DNA of 64,000 nt from Geodermatophilus saharensis (lineage in GTDB: Bacteria; Actinomycetota; Actinomycetes; Mycobacteriales; Geodermatophilaceae), in assembly GCF_900188205.1 (NCBI RefSeq), contig NZ_FZOH01000002.1:186001-250000 (forward strand), given 5' to 3'. Below the pieces are notes generated by a model, which was given only the letters and a program-made list of their open reading frames with translations, was not told the DNA's origin and ran no database searches. Position 1 is the stretch's first letter. Every line of letters starts with the position of its first letter. Shown here piece after piece: positions 7,376 through 15,905 of the stretch. A program made the translations under genes and the position numbers.

Positions 7376-9250
7376 TCAGCCGAGCAGGCGGGTGAGGGCG
7401 GGCCCCAGGTCGCGCACGGTGCGCACCATCTGCGCGCTGCCGCCGCCGCGCGCGGCCAGCGCCCGTGCGGCCTCCTCGGCCTCCGGCGTGGGCAGCGGAC
7501 ACAGCACGTCGAGCCGGTCGATCCCGGCCAGCGCGGTCTCCGGCGGGTCGCCGGTGGTGTGCAGGCAGTCGGACAGGAGCACGACGGCGCGCTCGTCGGC
7601 CACCTCCTCGGCCAGCTGCAGCCGGGCGGCCCGCAGCGCGGCGGCGAGGTCGGTCATCCCGTGCCCGCGCAGCCCCAGCAGGTGGGTGACGACGTCCTCG
7701 GCGGCGCGCCGCTGGCCCGAGCGCTGGACGACGTCGACGTCGCGGCCGAAGGTGATCAGGCTGGTCCGCAGCTTCTCGTCGCCGGTGAGCACGACGCCGG
7801 CCGCCGCCACCGCCGCGATCGCCACGCCCAGCCCCGTCATCGACCCCGACGTGTCGACGGCGAGGCACACCGCCCGCCGGTTGCCGGTCCACGTGCGGGT
7901 GACCAGGTCGCCGGTGGTCAGCGGCGTCCCCACGTCCCAGCGGTCCAGGGTGCGGTCGAGGTCCAGGTCGCCGTCGCCGCGCCGGTCGGGCACCAGCCGC
8001 CGCGTGCCCCGGGTGCGGGTGCGGCCCACGCGGCCGACCTGCACGAACACCCGCGCGGCCAGCCGCTGGGCCGCCGAGCGCAGGTCGCGGTCGGTGGCGG
8101 CGGCGAGGTCGGTGAGCAGCGCGGCCGCGGCGTCGGCGTCCTCGGCCATCAGCGCGGCGAAGGCCTCCTCGTCGAGCTCGCCGACCTCCGGGCTGACCTC
8201 CTCGAAGGCCTCGTGCCGGGCCGCCATCTCCCGCCGGCTGGTCTGCCTGCGCCCGCCGCCGGAGCGCCGGTCGCGGCGCAGCGATGACCCCGAGTCGGTG
8301 CCCGCCGGTGTCTCCGGCGGGCCCTCACCTTTTCCCTGGTCACCACCGCCCGGTGGCTCGGGCGCAGCGTCGGCCTCGTCCGGTGGGGGTGGCCCCTCCT
8401 CCGGCCAGACGCCGTCGAGGATCTCGTCGATGACCGCCTCGGCGGTGCGCTCGACGCCCTCGGCGATGCGGATCCGCCCCGACAGCGCGGCGTAGGCGGC
8501 GTCGCGGGCGGTCTCCCGGGCGCCGTCGGCCCCGAGCCCCGACTGCCCGCGCACGTCGAGCAGGCCGCCGAGCAGCAGCACCAGGTCGATCGCGCCGCGC
8601 ACCGACGAGCCCATCCGGACGTCGCGGTGCTCCCGCGACGCGCGCACCAGCCGGACGGCGAGCCCGATGAGCGCCGGCGGTGCCCCGGTGACGGCGCCGA
8701 CGATCGCCCGCTCGGCGGCGGCGTCCTGGTAGCCGAGCACGACCCGGCACATGCGGTCGGCGATCGCCTGCCCGACCCGGGCGGTGCCGATGGCGTCGAA
8801 GGGGTTCATGGCCGCGATGAGCCGGAAGCCGGCCGCCGCCTTCACGTGCCCGAGCCGGGGCACGGTGATCTCGCCCTCGGTCAGCACGGTGATGAGGACG
8901 TTGAGCGTCTCCTCGGGGATGCGGTTGAGCTCCTCCAGGTAGAGCAGCCCGTGCCCGCGCATCGCCGTCAGCAGGGGCCCGTCGGTGAAGCTGCCGGGCA
9001 CGTACCCGTCGGCGAGGACGGCGGCGGGGTCGTACTGGCCGATCAACCGGGCCGGCGTCAGCTCGGCGTTGCCCTCGACGAAGACGACCTCCTGGCCGAC
9101 GTCGGCGGCGATGGAGCGCAGCAGCGTGGACTTGCCCGTGCCCGGCGGCCCCTCCAGGACGACGTGGCGGTTGGTGCGCAGCGCGACGGTGAGCACCTCG
9201 CGCTCCCGGCGCAGCCCGATGACCGGGTGCGGCGCGGTGGGGTTGCCCAC
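7376..9250 (-). CDS. MoxR-type AAA+ ATPase fused to a VWA domain
   Basis: 624 residues. The N-terminal half is an AAA+ ATPase: Walker A GPPGTGKST (34-43), Walker B LLYLEELNR (102-110), and AAMNPFDAIGT as sensor region. A linker rich in P, G, D and E (about 283-345) joins a C-terminal von Willebrand A domain with the metal site DTSGS (466-470). Normally the MoxR ATPase and the VWA protein are separate genes acting together on metal-enzyme maturation; magnesium chelatase subunits use the same two modules. Here they form one chain. Start GTG has GAGAGGAG before it. The target enzyme is unknown. A separate moxR/coxE pair lies 4 kb away. Confidence 0.88.
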   Translation of the reverse strand: MGNPTAPHPVIGLRREREVLTVALRTNRHVVLEGPPGTGKSTLLRSIAADVGQEVVFVEGNAELTPARLIGQYDPAAVLADGYVPGSFTDGPLLTAMRGHGLLYLEELNRIPEETLNVLITVLTEGEITVPRLGHVKAAAGFRLIAAMNPFDAIGTARVGQAIADRMCRVVLGYQDAAAERAIVGAVTGAPPALIGLAVRLVRASREHRDVRMGSSVRGAIDLVLLLGGLLDVRGQSGLGADGARETARDAAYAALSGRIRIAEGVERTAEAVIDEILDGVWPEEGPPPPDEADAAPEPPGGGDQGKGEGPPETPAGTDSGSSLRRDRRSGGGRRQTSRREMAARHEAFEEVSPEVGELDEEAFAALMAEDADAAAALLTDLAAATDRDLRSAAQRLAARVFVQVGRVGRTRTRGTRRLVPDRRGDGDLDLDRTLDRWDVGTPLTTGDLVTRTWTGNRRAVCLAVDTSGSMTGLGVAIAAVAAAGVVLTGDEKLRTSLITFGRDVDVVQRSGQRRAAEDVVTHLLGLRGHGMTDLAAALRAARLQLAEEVADERAVVLLSDCLHTTGDPPETALAGIDRLDVLCPLPTPEAEEAARALAARGGGSAQMVRTVRDLGPALTRLLG

Positions 9251-9273
9251 GCGACTCCTCTCGGGGACAGGGA

Positions 9274-9317
9274 CGAGACCTGCGCACCGGCCCCGGGGCG
9301 CCGGTGCGCAGGTCTCG
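9274..9317 (-). terminator. Hairpin after alcohol dehydrogenase 2
   Basis: A perfect 17-base stem (CGAGACCTGCGCACCGG with its complement) has a 10-base loop, 13 bases beyond the dehydrogenase stop and before the next minus-strand start. There is no T-run. Confidence 0.75.
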
Positions 9318-9329
9318 CCGGGGGACCGC

Positions 9330-10469
9330 TCAGGCCGGCGCGCCCTCCAGCGGCGGGGTGTCGTACTTGATGACGCCGCGGATGTTCTTGCCGTTGACCA
9401 GGTCCTCGTAGCCCTCGTTGACCTGGTCGAGGGTGTAGGTCTTGGTGATCAGCTCGTCGAGCTTGAGGTCACCGGACTGGTAGAGCTCGACCATCTTCGG
9501 GATGTCGTGGAACGGATCGCCAGAGCCGAACAGGCTGCCCTTGACGGTCTTCTCGAACAGGGTGAGCAGCGAGCTGCTGAGCTCGATGTTGTTCTTGGTC
9601 GGGTCGGCCAGGCCGGTGATGACCGCGGTGCCGCCCTTGCGGATGGTGTTCACCGCGTCGGTGACCACCTTCGCGTCGACGACGCCGACGGTGATGATCG
9701 CCTTGTCCGCGCCGACGCCGCGGGTCAGCTCCTGGACCAGCTCCTGGGCCTCCTCCGCCGTCTCGACGCTGTGGGTGGCGCCCAGCTGCTCGGCGGCCTC
9801 CCGCTTGTTGGGCAGCGGGTCGACGGCGATGACGTTGCGCGCCCCGGCCAGCGCCGCGCCCTGCACGCTGTTGATGCCGATGCCGCCGATGCCGTAGATG
9901 ACGATCGTGTCGCCGGGCTCGGTGGCCGCCGCGTGCACCGCCGACCCCCAGCCGGTCGGGACGCCGCAGCCGATGAGCACGACCTTGTCCAGCGGCAGGT
10001 CGGGGTCGACCTTCACCGCGGAGTTCTCGCTGATGACGGCGCGCTCGGAGAACGTGCCGAGCATGCACATGCCGCCGTAGTCGTTGCCGTCGTCGTCGTG
10101 GAAGCGGTAGGTGCCGTCGGGGAGGTTCCCGACGAGGATCGACGCGCCCATGTCGCAGAGGTTCGACTTGCCCGTCGAGCACCACCGGCAGTGGCCGCAC
10201 ACCGGCAGGAACGAGCAGATGACGTGGTCACCGGGCTGCAGCCGGGTGACGCCCGGGCCGACCTTCTCGATGATCCCGGCGCCCTCGTGCCCGCCCACGA
10301 TGGGGAACTGCGGGACGATGTCGCCGTGCCGCAGGTGCTCGTCGGAGTGGCACAGCCCGGCGGCGACGTAGCGGATGAGCACCTCCCCCGCCTTGGGCTC
10401 GTCCAGTTCCAGCTCGGTGATCTCGAACGGCTGCCCGACGTCGCGCAGTACGGCTGCCCTGGTCCTCAT
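9330..10469 (-). CDS. NDMA-type zinc alcohol dehydrogenase 2
   Basis: 379 residues, a paralogue of the gene at 3332-4459. Catalytic zinc ligands C40, H61-E62 and C168 (LIGCGVPTGWGSA) and structural ligands C91, C94, C97, C105 (CGHCRWCSTGKSNLC) are intact. The nucleotide motif GIGGIG is at 193-198. It differs from the first copy by the HDDDGND insert at about 124-130 and a longer C-terminus ending PPLEGAPA. It is probably an NDMA-dependent enzyme using bound NAD and an external electron carrier such as mycofactocin; no mycofactocin genes are in the window. ATG at 10469 with GGAG 8 bases before. Confidence 0.9.
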   Translation of the reverse strand: MRTRAAVLRDVGQPFEITELELDEPKAGEVLIRYVAAGLCHSDEHLRHGDIVPQFPIVGGHEGAGIIEKVGPGVTRLQPGDHVICSFLPVCGHCRWCSTGKSNLCDMGASILVGNLPDGTYRFHDDDGNDYGGMCMLGTFSERAVISENSAVKVDPDLPLDKVVLIGCGVPTGWGSAVHAAATEPGDTIVIYGIGGIGINSVQGAALAGARNVIAVDPLPNKREAAEQLGATHSVETAEEAQELVQELTRGVGADKAIITVGVVDAKVVTDAVNTIRKGGTAVITGLADPTKNNIELSSSLLTLFEKTVKGSLFGSGDPFHDIPKMVELYQSGDLKLDELITKTYTLDQVNEGYEDLVNGKNIRGVIKYDTPPLEGAPA

Positions 10470-10595
10470 CGACACTCCCGTCGCTCGGCCGCCGCGGCTC
10501 GACGGCACGTCCTCGGCCGGGCCATCGTCCGGGCGCGGGGAGGCGGCGGGCACCCCCGGACGGGGGGAGGGCGAGGCCGGGCACGGAGAGCGAGG

Positions 10596-11189
10596 TCAGG
10601 CACGGGGCGGGCGGGGCGCCACCCGGCGGGCCAGGCCCGCGCGGGCGGCGTCGAGGGGCACCGCGCTCGCCAGCACGGCGGGCCCGAGCCGCAGCACGCC
10701 GTCGGTCAGCGGGGCGCAGCGGATGCCGGCGCGGCCGCGCAGGCCGCGGTGGGCACCCGGCGCGAGGACGGTGTCGAGCCACGCGCAGGGGTTGGCCGGC
10801 CGCCCGCCGCGCAGGACCACCACGCCCTCCCCGCAGTCGAGGGAGAACACCTCGCCGCGCAGCGCCTCCACCTCGGCTCCGCGCAGGACGACGTTGCGGC
10901 GGGCCAGCAGCGGGTCGAGCGGGCCCACGCCGAGATCGGCGGCGAGCGTCTCGACCGACTCGGCGGCCAGCACGGTGACGGCGGCGTCGCGGTGCGCGGC
11001 CCGGCCCGCGTAGCGGTCGCCGACGACGCCGTGCCCGGCGCGCACCTCGATCCGCCCGACCCGGTCGCCGTCCTGCGGCGGGACCACCCCGGCGGGCCGC
11101 CCGTCGTAGCGGTGCACCGGCGAGACGAGCAGCCCCACCACCTCGACGTCGTACCGGTACGGGATGCCGACATCGCGACGAAGGCTCAT
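10596..11189 (-). CDS. MOSC domain protein
   Basis: 197 residues of the MOSC fold (MOCO sulfurase C-terminal type). Visible are GRIEVRAGHGVVGDRYAGR, then ESVETLAADLGVGPLDPLLARRN, VVLRG, and a conserved cysteine in NPCAW. MOSC proteins bind molybdenum cofactor or handle sulfur for it. Its ATG overlaps the xdhC stop by four bases (ATGA), so the two are translationally coupled. It is the last gene of the moxR-coxE-xdhC operon. It may help insert or modify the cofactor in the enzyme served by that operon. Confidence 0.85.
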   Translation of the reverse strand: MSLRRDVGIPYRYDVEVVGLLVSPVHRYDGRPAGVVPPQDGDRVGRIEVRAGHGVVGDRYAGRAAHRDAAVTVLAAESVETLAADLGVGPLDPLLARRNVVLRGAEVEALRGEVFSLDCGEGVVVLRGGRPANPCAWLDTVLAPGAHRGLRGRAGIRCAPLTDGVLRLGPAVLASAVPLDAARAGLARRVAPRPPRA

Positions 11190-12307
11190 CTCTCGGCGGT
11201 GCGGTGGATCGGGCCCTCCGTCCCGGTCAGCCGCTCGCCGGTGCCGCCCCAGCGCCCGGCGATGATCTCCGCGGCGATCGACACCGCCGTCTCCTCGGGC
11301 GTGCGCGCGCCGAGGTCCAGCCCGATCGGCGAGGACAGCCGGGTGAGCTCGTCGTCGGTCAGCCCCGCCTCGCGCAGCCGGTCGAGCCGCTCCTCGTGGG
11401 TGCGCCGCGAACCCATCGCGCCGACGTAGGCCACCGGCAGCCGCAGGGCCACCTCCAGCAGCGGGACGTCGAACTTGGGGTCGTGGGTGAGCACGCACAG
11501 CACGGTGCGCTCGTCGATCCGCCCGGCGTCGACCTCGGCCTGCAGGTACCGGTGCGGCCACTCGACGACGACCTCGTGGGCGTCGGGGAAGCGGCGGGCG
11601 GTGGCGAACACCGGCCGGGCGTCGCACACCGTCACGCGGTAGCCGAGGAACGCGCCGACCCGCGCGACGGCGGCGGCGAAGTCGATGGCGCCGAACACGA
11701 CCATCCGCGCCGGCGGGGCGAAGGAGGACACGAACAGCGTCAGCTCGTCGCCGCGCCGCTCCCCGTCGTGGCCGTAGGCCAGCGTGCCGGTGCGGCCGGC
11801 GGCGAGCATGCCGCGGGCGTCGTCGGCCACGGCGTCGTCCAGGCGCTGCAGGCCCAGGGTGCCGGAGGCGCGGTCGGGCCAGAGCACCAGCCGCCGGCCG
11901 ATCCGGTCCTCGGGCCCGCGGACGACGGTGACGACGGCGACCGGCTCGTGCCGGTCCACGGACTCGGCGATCTCGCCGAGCTCGGGGAAGGACTCGCGCG
12001 AGACCGGCTCGACGAACACGTCGAGGATCCCGCCGCAGGTCAGCCCGACGGCGAACGCGTCGTCGTCGCTGACGCCGTAGCGCTCCAGCGTCGGGACGCC
12101 GGTCTCGACGACGTCCTTGGCCTCCTCGTACACCGCGCCCTCGACGCAGCCGCCGGACACGCTGCCGACCGCCGTCCCGTCCGGGCCGACCAGCATCGAT
12201 GCGCCGGCCGGGCGGGGCGCGGAGCGCCAGGTGGCCACGACCGTGCCCATGCCGACCGTCTCCCCGGCCTGCCACCAGCCCACCAGGTCATCGAGAACAT
12301 CACGCAC
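11186..12307 (-). CDS. xdhC: XdhC/CoxI family molybdo-enzyme maturation factor
   Basis: 373 residues. The N-terminal XdhC domain shows SVSGGCVEGAVYEEA and TCGGILDVFVEP; the C-terminal Rossmann-like domain shows VVFGAIDFAAAVARVGAFLG and YVGAMGSRRTHEERLDRLR. The family binds molybdenum cofactor and delivers its sulfurated form to xanthine dehydrogenase or CO dehydrogenase type enzymes. The GTG start overlaps the preceding VWA gene by 8 bases and the stop overlaps the MOSC gene by 4. No large, medium or small hydroxylase subunit gene is adjacent, which is unusual. Confidence 0.9.
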   Translation of the reverse strand: MRDVLDDLVGWWQAGETVGMGTVVATWRSAPRPAGASMLVGPDGTAVGSVSGGCVEGAVYEEAKDVVETGVPTLERYGVSDDDAFAVGLTCGGILDVFVEPVSRESFPELGEIAESVDRHEPVAVVTVVRGPEDRIGRRLVLWPDRASGTLGLQRLDDAVADDARGMLAAGRTGTLAYGHDGERRGDELTLFVSSFAPPARMVVFGAIDFAAAVARVGAFLGYRVTVCDARPVFATARRFPDAHEVVVEWPHRYLQAEVDAGRIDERTVLCVLTHDPKFDVPLLEVALRLPVAYVGAMGSRRTHEERLDRLREAGLTDDELTRLSSPIGLDLGARTPEETAVSIAAEIIAGRWGGTGERLTGTEGPIHRTAER

Positions 12308-13424
12308 GTGAGATCACTCCCGACAGCTCCTCGAACGCCGCCAGGCTGTGCCCGGAGACGAACGCGTCAACAGAGGGCAGCGCCGCCTGCATCCCGCCGG
12401 TCAGCGGCTCGTAGCCGCTGCGCCCCTTGTGCGGGTTGACCCAGACGACGGCGTGCGCCAGCCGGCGCAGCCGCGCCATCTGCTCGCGCAGCAGGTCCGG
12501 GCTCCCCCGCTCCCAGCCGTCGCTGCACACCACGACGACGGCGCCGCGGGCGGTCCCCCGCTGGCCCCACCGGTCGAGGAAGGCCTTGAGCACCTCGCCG
12601 AGCCGGGTGCCGCCGGACCAGTCGGGGATGGCCTCGCCGCTGGCGGCCAGCGCCCGGTCGGGGTCGCGCAGCCGCATCTCGCGGGTGACGCGGGTCAGCC
12701 GGGTGCCGATGGTGAACACCTCGGTCGAGGCCGGCCGGGCGCGCACGGCGGCGTGCGCGAAGCGCAGCAGCGCGTCGGCGTAGGGGCTCATCGACCCCGA
12801 GACGTCGACGAGCAGCACCACCCGCCGCGGTCTCGGACGGGCGCGGCGGCGCAGCAGCCGGGTCACCTCGCCGCCGTCGCGCAGCGCCCGCCGGACCGTG
12901 CGCGCGGGGTGCACCGACCCGTGCGGGGCCGGCCGGCGCCGGCGGGCGCGGCGCATCGGCGCGGCCGGGCGCACCAGCGCGAACAGCCGGCGCAGCTGCT
13001 CGCGCTCGGCCGGGGTCAGGTCGGCGACGTCGCGGTGCCGCAGCACCTCGTCCCCGGACGCGGCGACGGCGAGGTCGGAGGGGTCCTCGCCCTCCGCACC
13101 GGCACCGGCGCCCTGCTCCAGCGGCGCGGTCGCCGCGACCCGGGGCGGGGTCTGCGCCGTCGCCGTCGACCGGCGGGGCGTCTCGCCGCCGAAGTACGCG
13201 GCGAAGGCGGCGTCGTAGCGGTCGAGGTCGTCGGGACCGGCGCACAGCGTCAGCCGGCCGGCCCAGTAGACGGCGGTGGCGTCGAGGACGTCGAGCGCTG
13301 CCACCGCCGAGAGCATCGCCTCGACCCGGTCGGGCGAGGCGCCCACCCCGGCGGCGCGCAGCGTCCGGGCGAACCCCAGGACGACGCCGACCACGTCGCG
13401 CGGCTGCGAGGCACAGGAAGCCAT
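12300..13424 (-). CDS. CoxE-like VWA domain protein
   Basis: 374 residues. A helical N-terminal region (1-80) and a low-complexity linker precede a VWA domain with the metal site DVSGSMSPYADAL (207-219), followed by DWSGGTRLGEVLKAF and VCSDGWERG. It matches CoxE, which works with the CoxD-type MoxR ATPase to build the CuSMo centre of aerobic CO dehydrogenase or related hydroxylases. The ATPase gene ends 47 bases upstream and xdhC overlaps downstream. The ATG at 13424 is chosen; the frame is open further upstream but would enter the moxR gene. Confidence 0.87.
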   Translation of the reverse strand: MASCASQPRDVVGVVLGFARTLRAAGVGASPDRVEAMLSAVAALDVLDATAVYWAGRLTLCAGPDDLDRYDAAFAAYFGGETPRRSTATAQTPPRVAATAPLEQGAGAGAEGEDPSDLAVAASGDEVLRHRDVADLTPAEREQLRRLFALVRPAAPMRRARRRRPAPHGSVHPARTVRRALRDGGEVTRLLRRRARPRPRRVVLLVDVSGSMSPYADALLRFAHAAVRARPASTEVFTIGTRLTRVTREMRLRDPDRALAASGEAIPDWSGGTRLGEVLKAFLDRWGQRGTARGAVVVVCSDGWERGSPDLLREQMARLRRLAHAVVWVNPHKGRSGYEPLTGGMQAALPSVDAFVSGHSLAAFEELSGVISRA

Positions 13425-13471
13425 CCCCACGTTCTCAGCCCTCCGACGTGCGAAGAGCATCCAATGCCCGT

Positions 13472-14410
13472 TCAGGCGCCACCGAACAGCGCTCCCCGGG
13501 CCAGGGCGTGCACCCGGTCGGTGTCCTCCCGGTACTTGAGGACGGCGCCGAGCGTGCGGGCGGCCAGGTCGGGGTCGAGGTCGCGCGCCCCCAGGGCGTG
13601 CAGCGCGCTGGCCCAGTCCATCGCCTCGGCCACGCCCGGCGGCTTGAGCAGGTCCAGCGTGCGCAGCTTCGCCGTCGCCCGGGCCACCTCCCGGGCCAGC
13701 GTCTCGGTGACCTCGGGCAGCCGGGTCCGCAGGATCGCGACCTCGCGGTCGAAGTCGGGGTGCTGCAGCCAGTGGTAGAGGCAGCGGCGCTTGAGCGCGT
13801 CGTGGACCTCGCGGGTGCGGTTGGAGGTCAGCACGACCAGCGGCGGCACCTCGGCGCGCACGGTGCCGAGCTCGGGGATGGAGATGGTGAAGTCCGACAG
13901 CACCTCGAGCAGGAAGGCCTCGAACTCGTCGTCGGCGCGGTCGACCTCGTCGACCAGCAGCACGCTCGGGGAGTCCTCGAGCGCCTGCAGCAGCGGGCGG
14001 GCGAGCAGGAAGCGCCGGTCGTAGAGCGAGGCCTCCAGCGTCTCGGTGTCCCCCGTGGCGTGCGCGGCCTCGGCGGCCCGCAGGTGCAGCAGCTGGCGGC
14101 CGAAGTCCCAGTCGTAGAGCGCCTGGCTGGCCTCGAGGCCCTCGTAGCACTGCAGCCGGTAGATCGGCCGGCCGGTGACCTCGGCCAGCGCGCGGGCCAG
14201 CGCCGTCTTGCCCACGCCGGCCTCGCCCTCGAGGAAGAGCGGGCGGCGCATGACCAGGGCCAGGTAGGCCGCGGTCGCCAGCCCCTCGTCGGGGAGGTAC
14301 CCGGTCGCCCGGAGTGCGGCGGCGAGCTCGTCGGGACCGCCCGGGAGCCCGTCGGTCCGGGGAGGGGGCGCCGACGCCGCGGCCGTGGTCTCGATCACGC
14401 CGCCGAGCAT
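13472..14410 (-). CDS. MoxR-type AAA+ ATPase (CoxD-like)
   Basis: 312 residues. Walker A GEAGVGKT (62-69), Walker B SVLLVDEVDRADDEFEAFLL and the sensor VVLTSNRTREVHDALKRRC are intact. The motif LQCYEGLEASQALYDWDF is characteristic of the CoxD branch. It is the first gene of a four-gene operon with coxE, xdhC and a MOSC gene, and probably supplies the ATP-driven remodelling step in maturing a molybdenum hydroxylase. An intergenic hairpin separates it from the stress gene upstream. Confidence 0.9.
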   Translation of the reverse strand: MLGGVIETTAAASAPPPRTDGLPGGPDELAAALRATGYLPDEGLATAAYLALVMRRPLFLEGEAGVGKTALARALAEVTGRPIYRLQCYEGLEASQALYDWDFGRQLLHLRAAEAAHATGDTETLEASLYDRRFLLARPLLQALEDSPSVLLVDEVDRADDEFEAFLLEVLSDFTISIPELGTVRAEVPPLVVLTSNRTREVHDALKRRCLYHWLQHPDFDREVAILRTRLPEVTETLAREVARATAKLRTLDLLKPPGVAEAMDWASALHALGARDLDPDLAARTLGAVLKYREDTDRVHALARGALFGGA

Positions 14411-14461
14411 CCCACCCGCACGCGCCGCGGGCCGCGCCGGCGCGGGCGGCCCCGGACAGCA

Positions 14462-14501
14462 CGGTGGCCGGCCGGGAGTCGAGGTCTCCGGCCGGCCACC
14501 G
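14462..14501 (-). terminator. Hairpin downstream of the DUF2382 gene
   Basis: Perfect 14-base stem (CGGTGGCCGGCCGG with its complement) around a 12-base loop, 48 bases beyond the stop at 14549 and upstream of the moxR start. No T-run. It probably isolates the two transcription units. Confidence 0.7.
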
Positions 14502-14548
14502 CCGTCTCGTGCGCCCGGTCGGTCCCGGGCCCTGGGTCGTGCCGTGCG

Positions 14549-15580
14549 TCAGCGACCGATCTTGCCGTCGTTGTCGCGGTCGAGCGCGTCCTTGGCCTTC
14601 TGCACGAAGCCGCGCTCGTCACGGCCGGTGGTGCCGGTCGTCGTCCCGGCGACGCCGGACTGACCGCCGTCGACCTCGATCTCCTCCTTGCGCACCTGCT
14701 CGTTGACCTGCTGCTGCTCGGTCACGGTCTCGGTGTCCAGGCGGACGCGCTCGACCGGCACGGCCTCCTTCTCCACCACGGGGCGCTCGGCGTGCAGGAC
14801 GACCTCGTGCTCCTCCTCCGAGATCGCCGGCCCGTCCATCGCGTTGCCGATGTTGGCGTCGGTGATGGGCTCACGCTCGACGCGGACCTCCTCGTGGGAG
14901 ACCGGCACGGTGGTGCTGACGTTCTCGGTCACCACGTACTTGCGCAGCCGGGCGCGGCCGGCCTCGACGCGCTGGGTGCCCACGTTGACGTGCTCCTCGG
15001 AGCGGGTCATCGCGCGGTCGGTGGTCGGGCCGGAGGTGTCGTGACCCACGGCGCGGCCCTGGACGTCGTCGTAGACGCCGTCGCCGTCGCGGTCGGCACG
15101 GCCGGTGGTGCTGGTGCCGGCGGTGGTGCCCATCCCGGCACCGCCGGTGGTGAGGTCCTGCTGGGTGCGGGTCTGGTCGGCGCTGTACGTGCCGGCCGTC
15201 CCGGTGTCGGTGCCCGTCGTCTGCGTCGTCTGCGTCGTCTGGGCGGTCTGGGTGGTCTGGGTGCCCGAGGTGCCCAGGCCGTAGTACCGGTACAGCTCCT
15301 GCTCCTCCTGCGGGGACAGGTGGCCGTCGGTGTCGATCCGCGGGGCGTCCTTGACCTTGGCCTTGCTCACGTGGACGCGCAGGCCGTCGTTGGTCAGGTC
15401 GGCGTCCCGCAGCGGGATGAAGGACTCCTTGGTGCCGAACAGGCCGGTCCGCACGGTGGCCCACTCCGGCTGACCGGTCTCGTCGTCCAGGTAGACCTCC
15501 GAGACCGAGCCGATCTTGTCGCCCGTGTCGTCGTAGACGTCCTGCCCGATCACACGGCTGATGGTGTCGGTGCCGATCAT
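14549..15580 (-). CDS. PRC-barrel and DUF2382 stress-type protein
   Basis: 343 residues. Residues about 1-75 form a PRC-barrel (GQDVYDDTGDKIGSVSEVYL, GTKESFIPLRDADL). A linker follows with tandem TTQ units (QTTQTAQTTQTTQTT, about 108-122) and an EF-hand-like loop DRDGDGVYDD. Residues about 200-310 are the DUF2382 domain (VEAGRARLRKYVV, VPVSHEEVRVEREP, ERPVVEKEAVPVERVRL). The tail again has DRDNDGKIG. Such proteins are abundant in desiccation- and radiation-tolerant actinobacteria; the molecular function is unknown. No signal peptide, so cytoplasmic. ATG at 15580 with GGGAGC upstream. Confidence 0.85.
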   Translation of the reverse strand: MIGTDTISRVIGQDVYDDTGDKIGSVSEVYLDDETGQPEWATVRTGLFGTKESFIPLRDADLTNDGLRVHVSKAKVKDAPRIDTDGHLSPQEEQELYRYYGLGTSGTQTTQTAQTTQTTQTTGTDTGTAGTYSADQTRTQQDLTTGGAGMGTTAGTSTTGRADRDGDGVYDDVQGRAVGHDTSGPTTDRAMTRSEEHVNVGTQRVEAGRARLRKYVVTENVSTTVPVSHEEVRVEREPITDANIGNAMDGPAISEEEHEVVLHAERPVVEKEAVPVERVRLDTETVTEQQQVNEQVRKEEIEVDGGQSGVAGTTTGTTGRDERGFVQKAKDALDRDNDGKIGR

Positions 15581-15905
15581 CGTCGTTTCGCGCTCCCATC
15601 TGAGCTCAGGTGTTCCGGTCGAGAAGTGGGTGACCGGGCTCGCGGGACCGAAACGACCCGACGCGATCTTCCTCGTGCCCCTCCTTCGACCGCCCGGCCC
15701 GGACCGCCCTGCGGAGCCGCACCCGACGGCCCGTTCCCGCAGGTCAGTACCCGGTGATGGGCCGCGACAGGAGCCCTCCGGAGCGCCCGACGATCCGCGA
15801 CGGACGGGGACACAGCGTCAACGGCGTGTCGCCCGGGCGTGTCGCAGCCGCTCCCTCCCGGCGCGTCTGCGGGGCTCCCGCGCCGTCATCGGCTCTCCTG
15901 GGGAC
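15581..15905. other. Intergenic region between divergent genes
   Basis: 325 bases between the divergent DUF2382 and DUF3097 genes. It must hold both promoters. No convincing -10/-35 pair, riboswitch or hairpin was recognised; short ORFs here are shadows. Confidence 0.5.

Noticed and set aside
14762-15044. Valine/leucine-rich plus-strand frames opposite the DUF2382 gene that look membrane-like
   Set aside because: They arise from the GTC/CTC complement of acidic codons in the real gene on the other strand.
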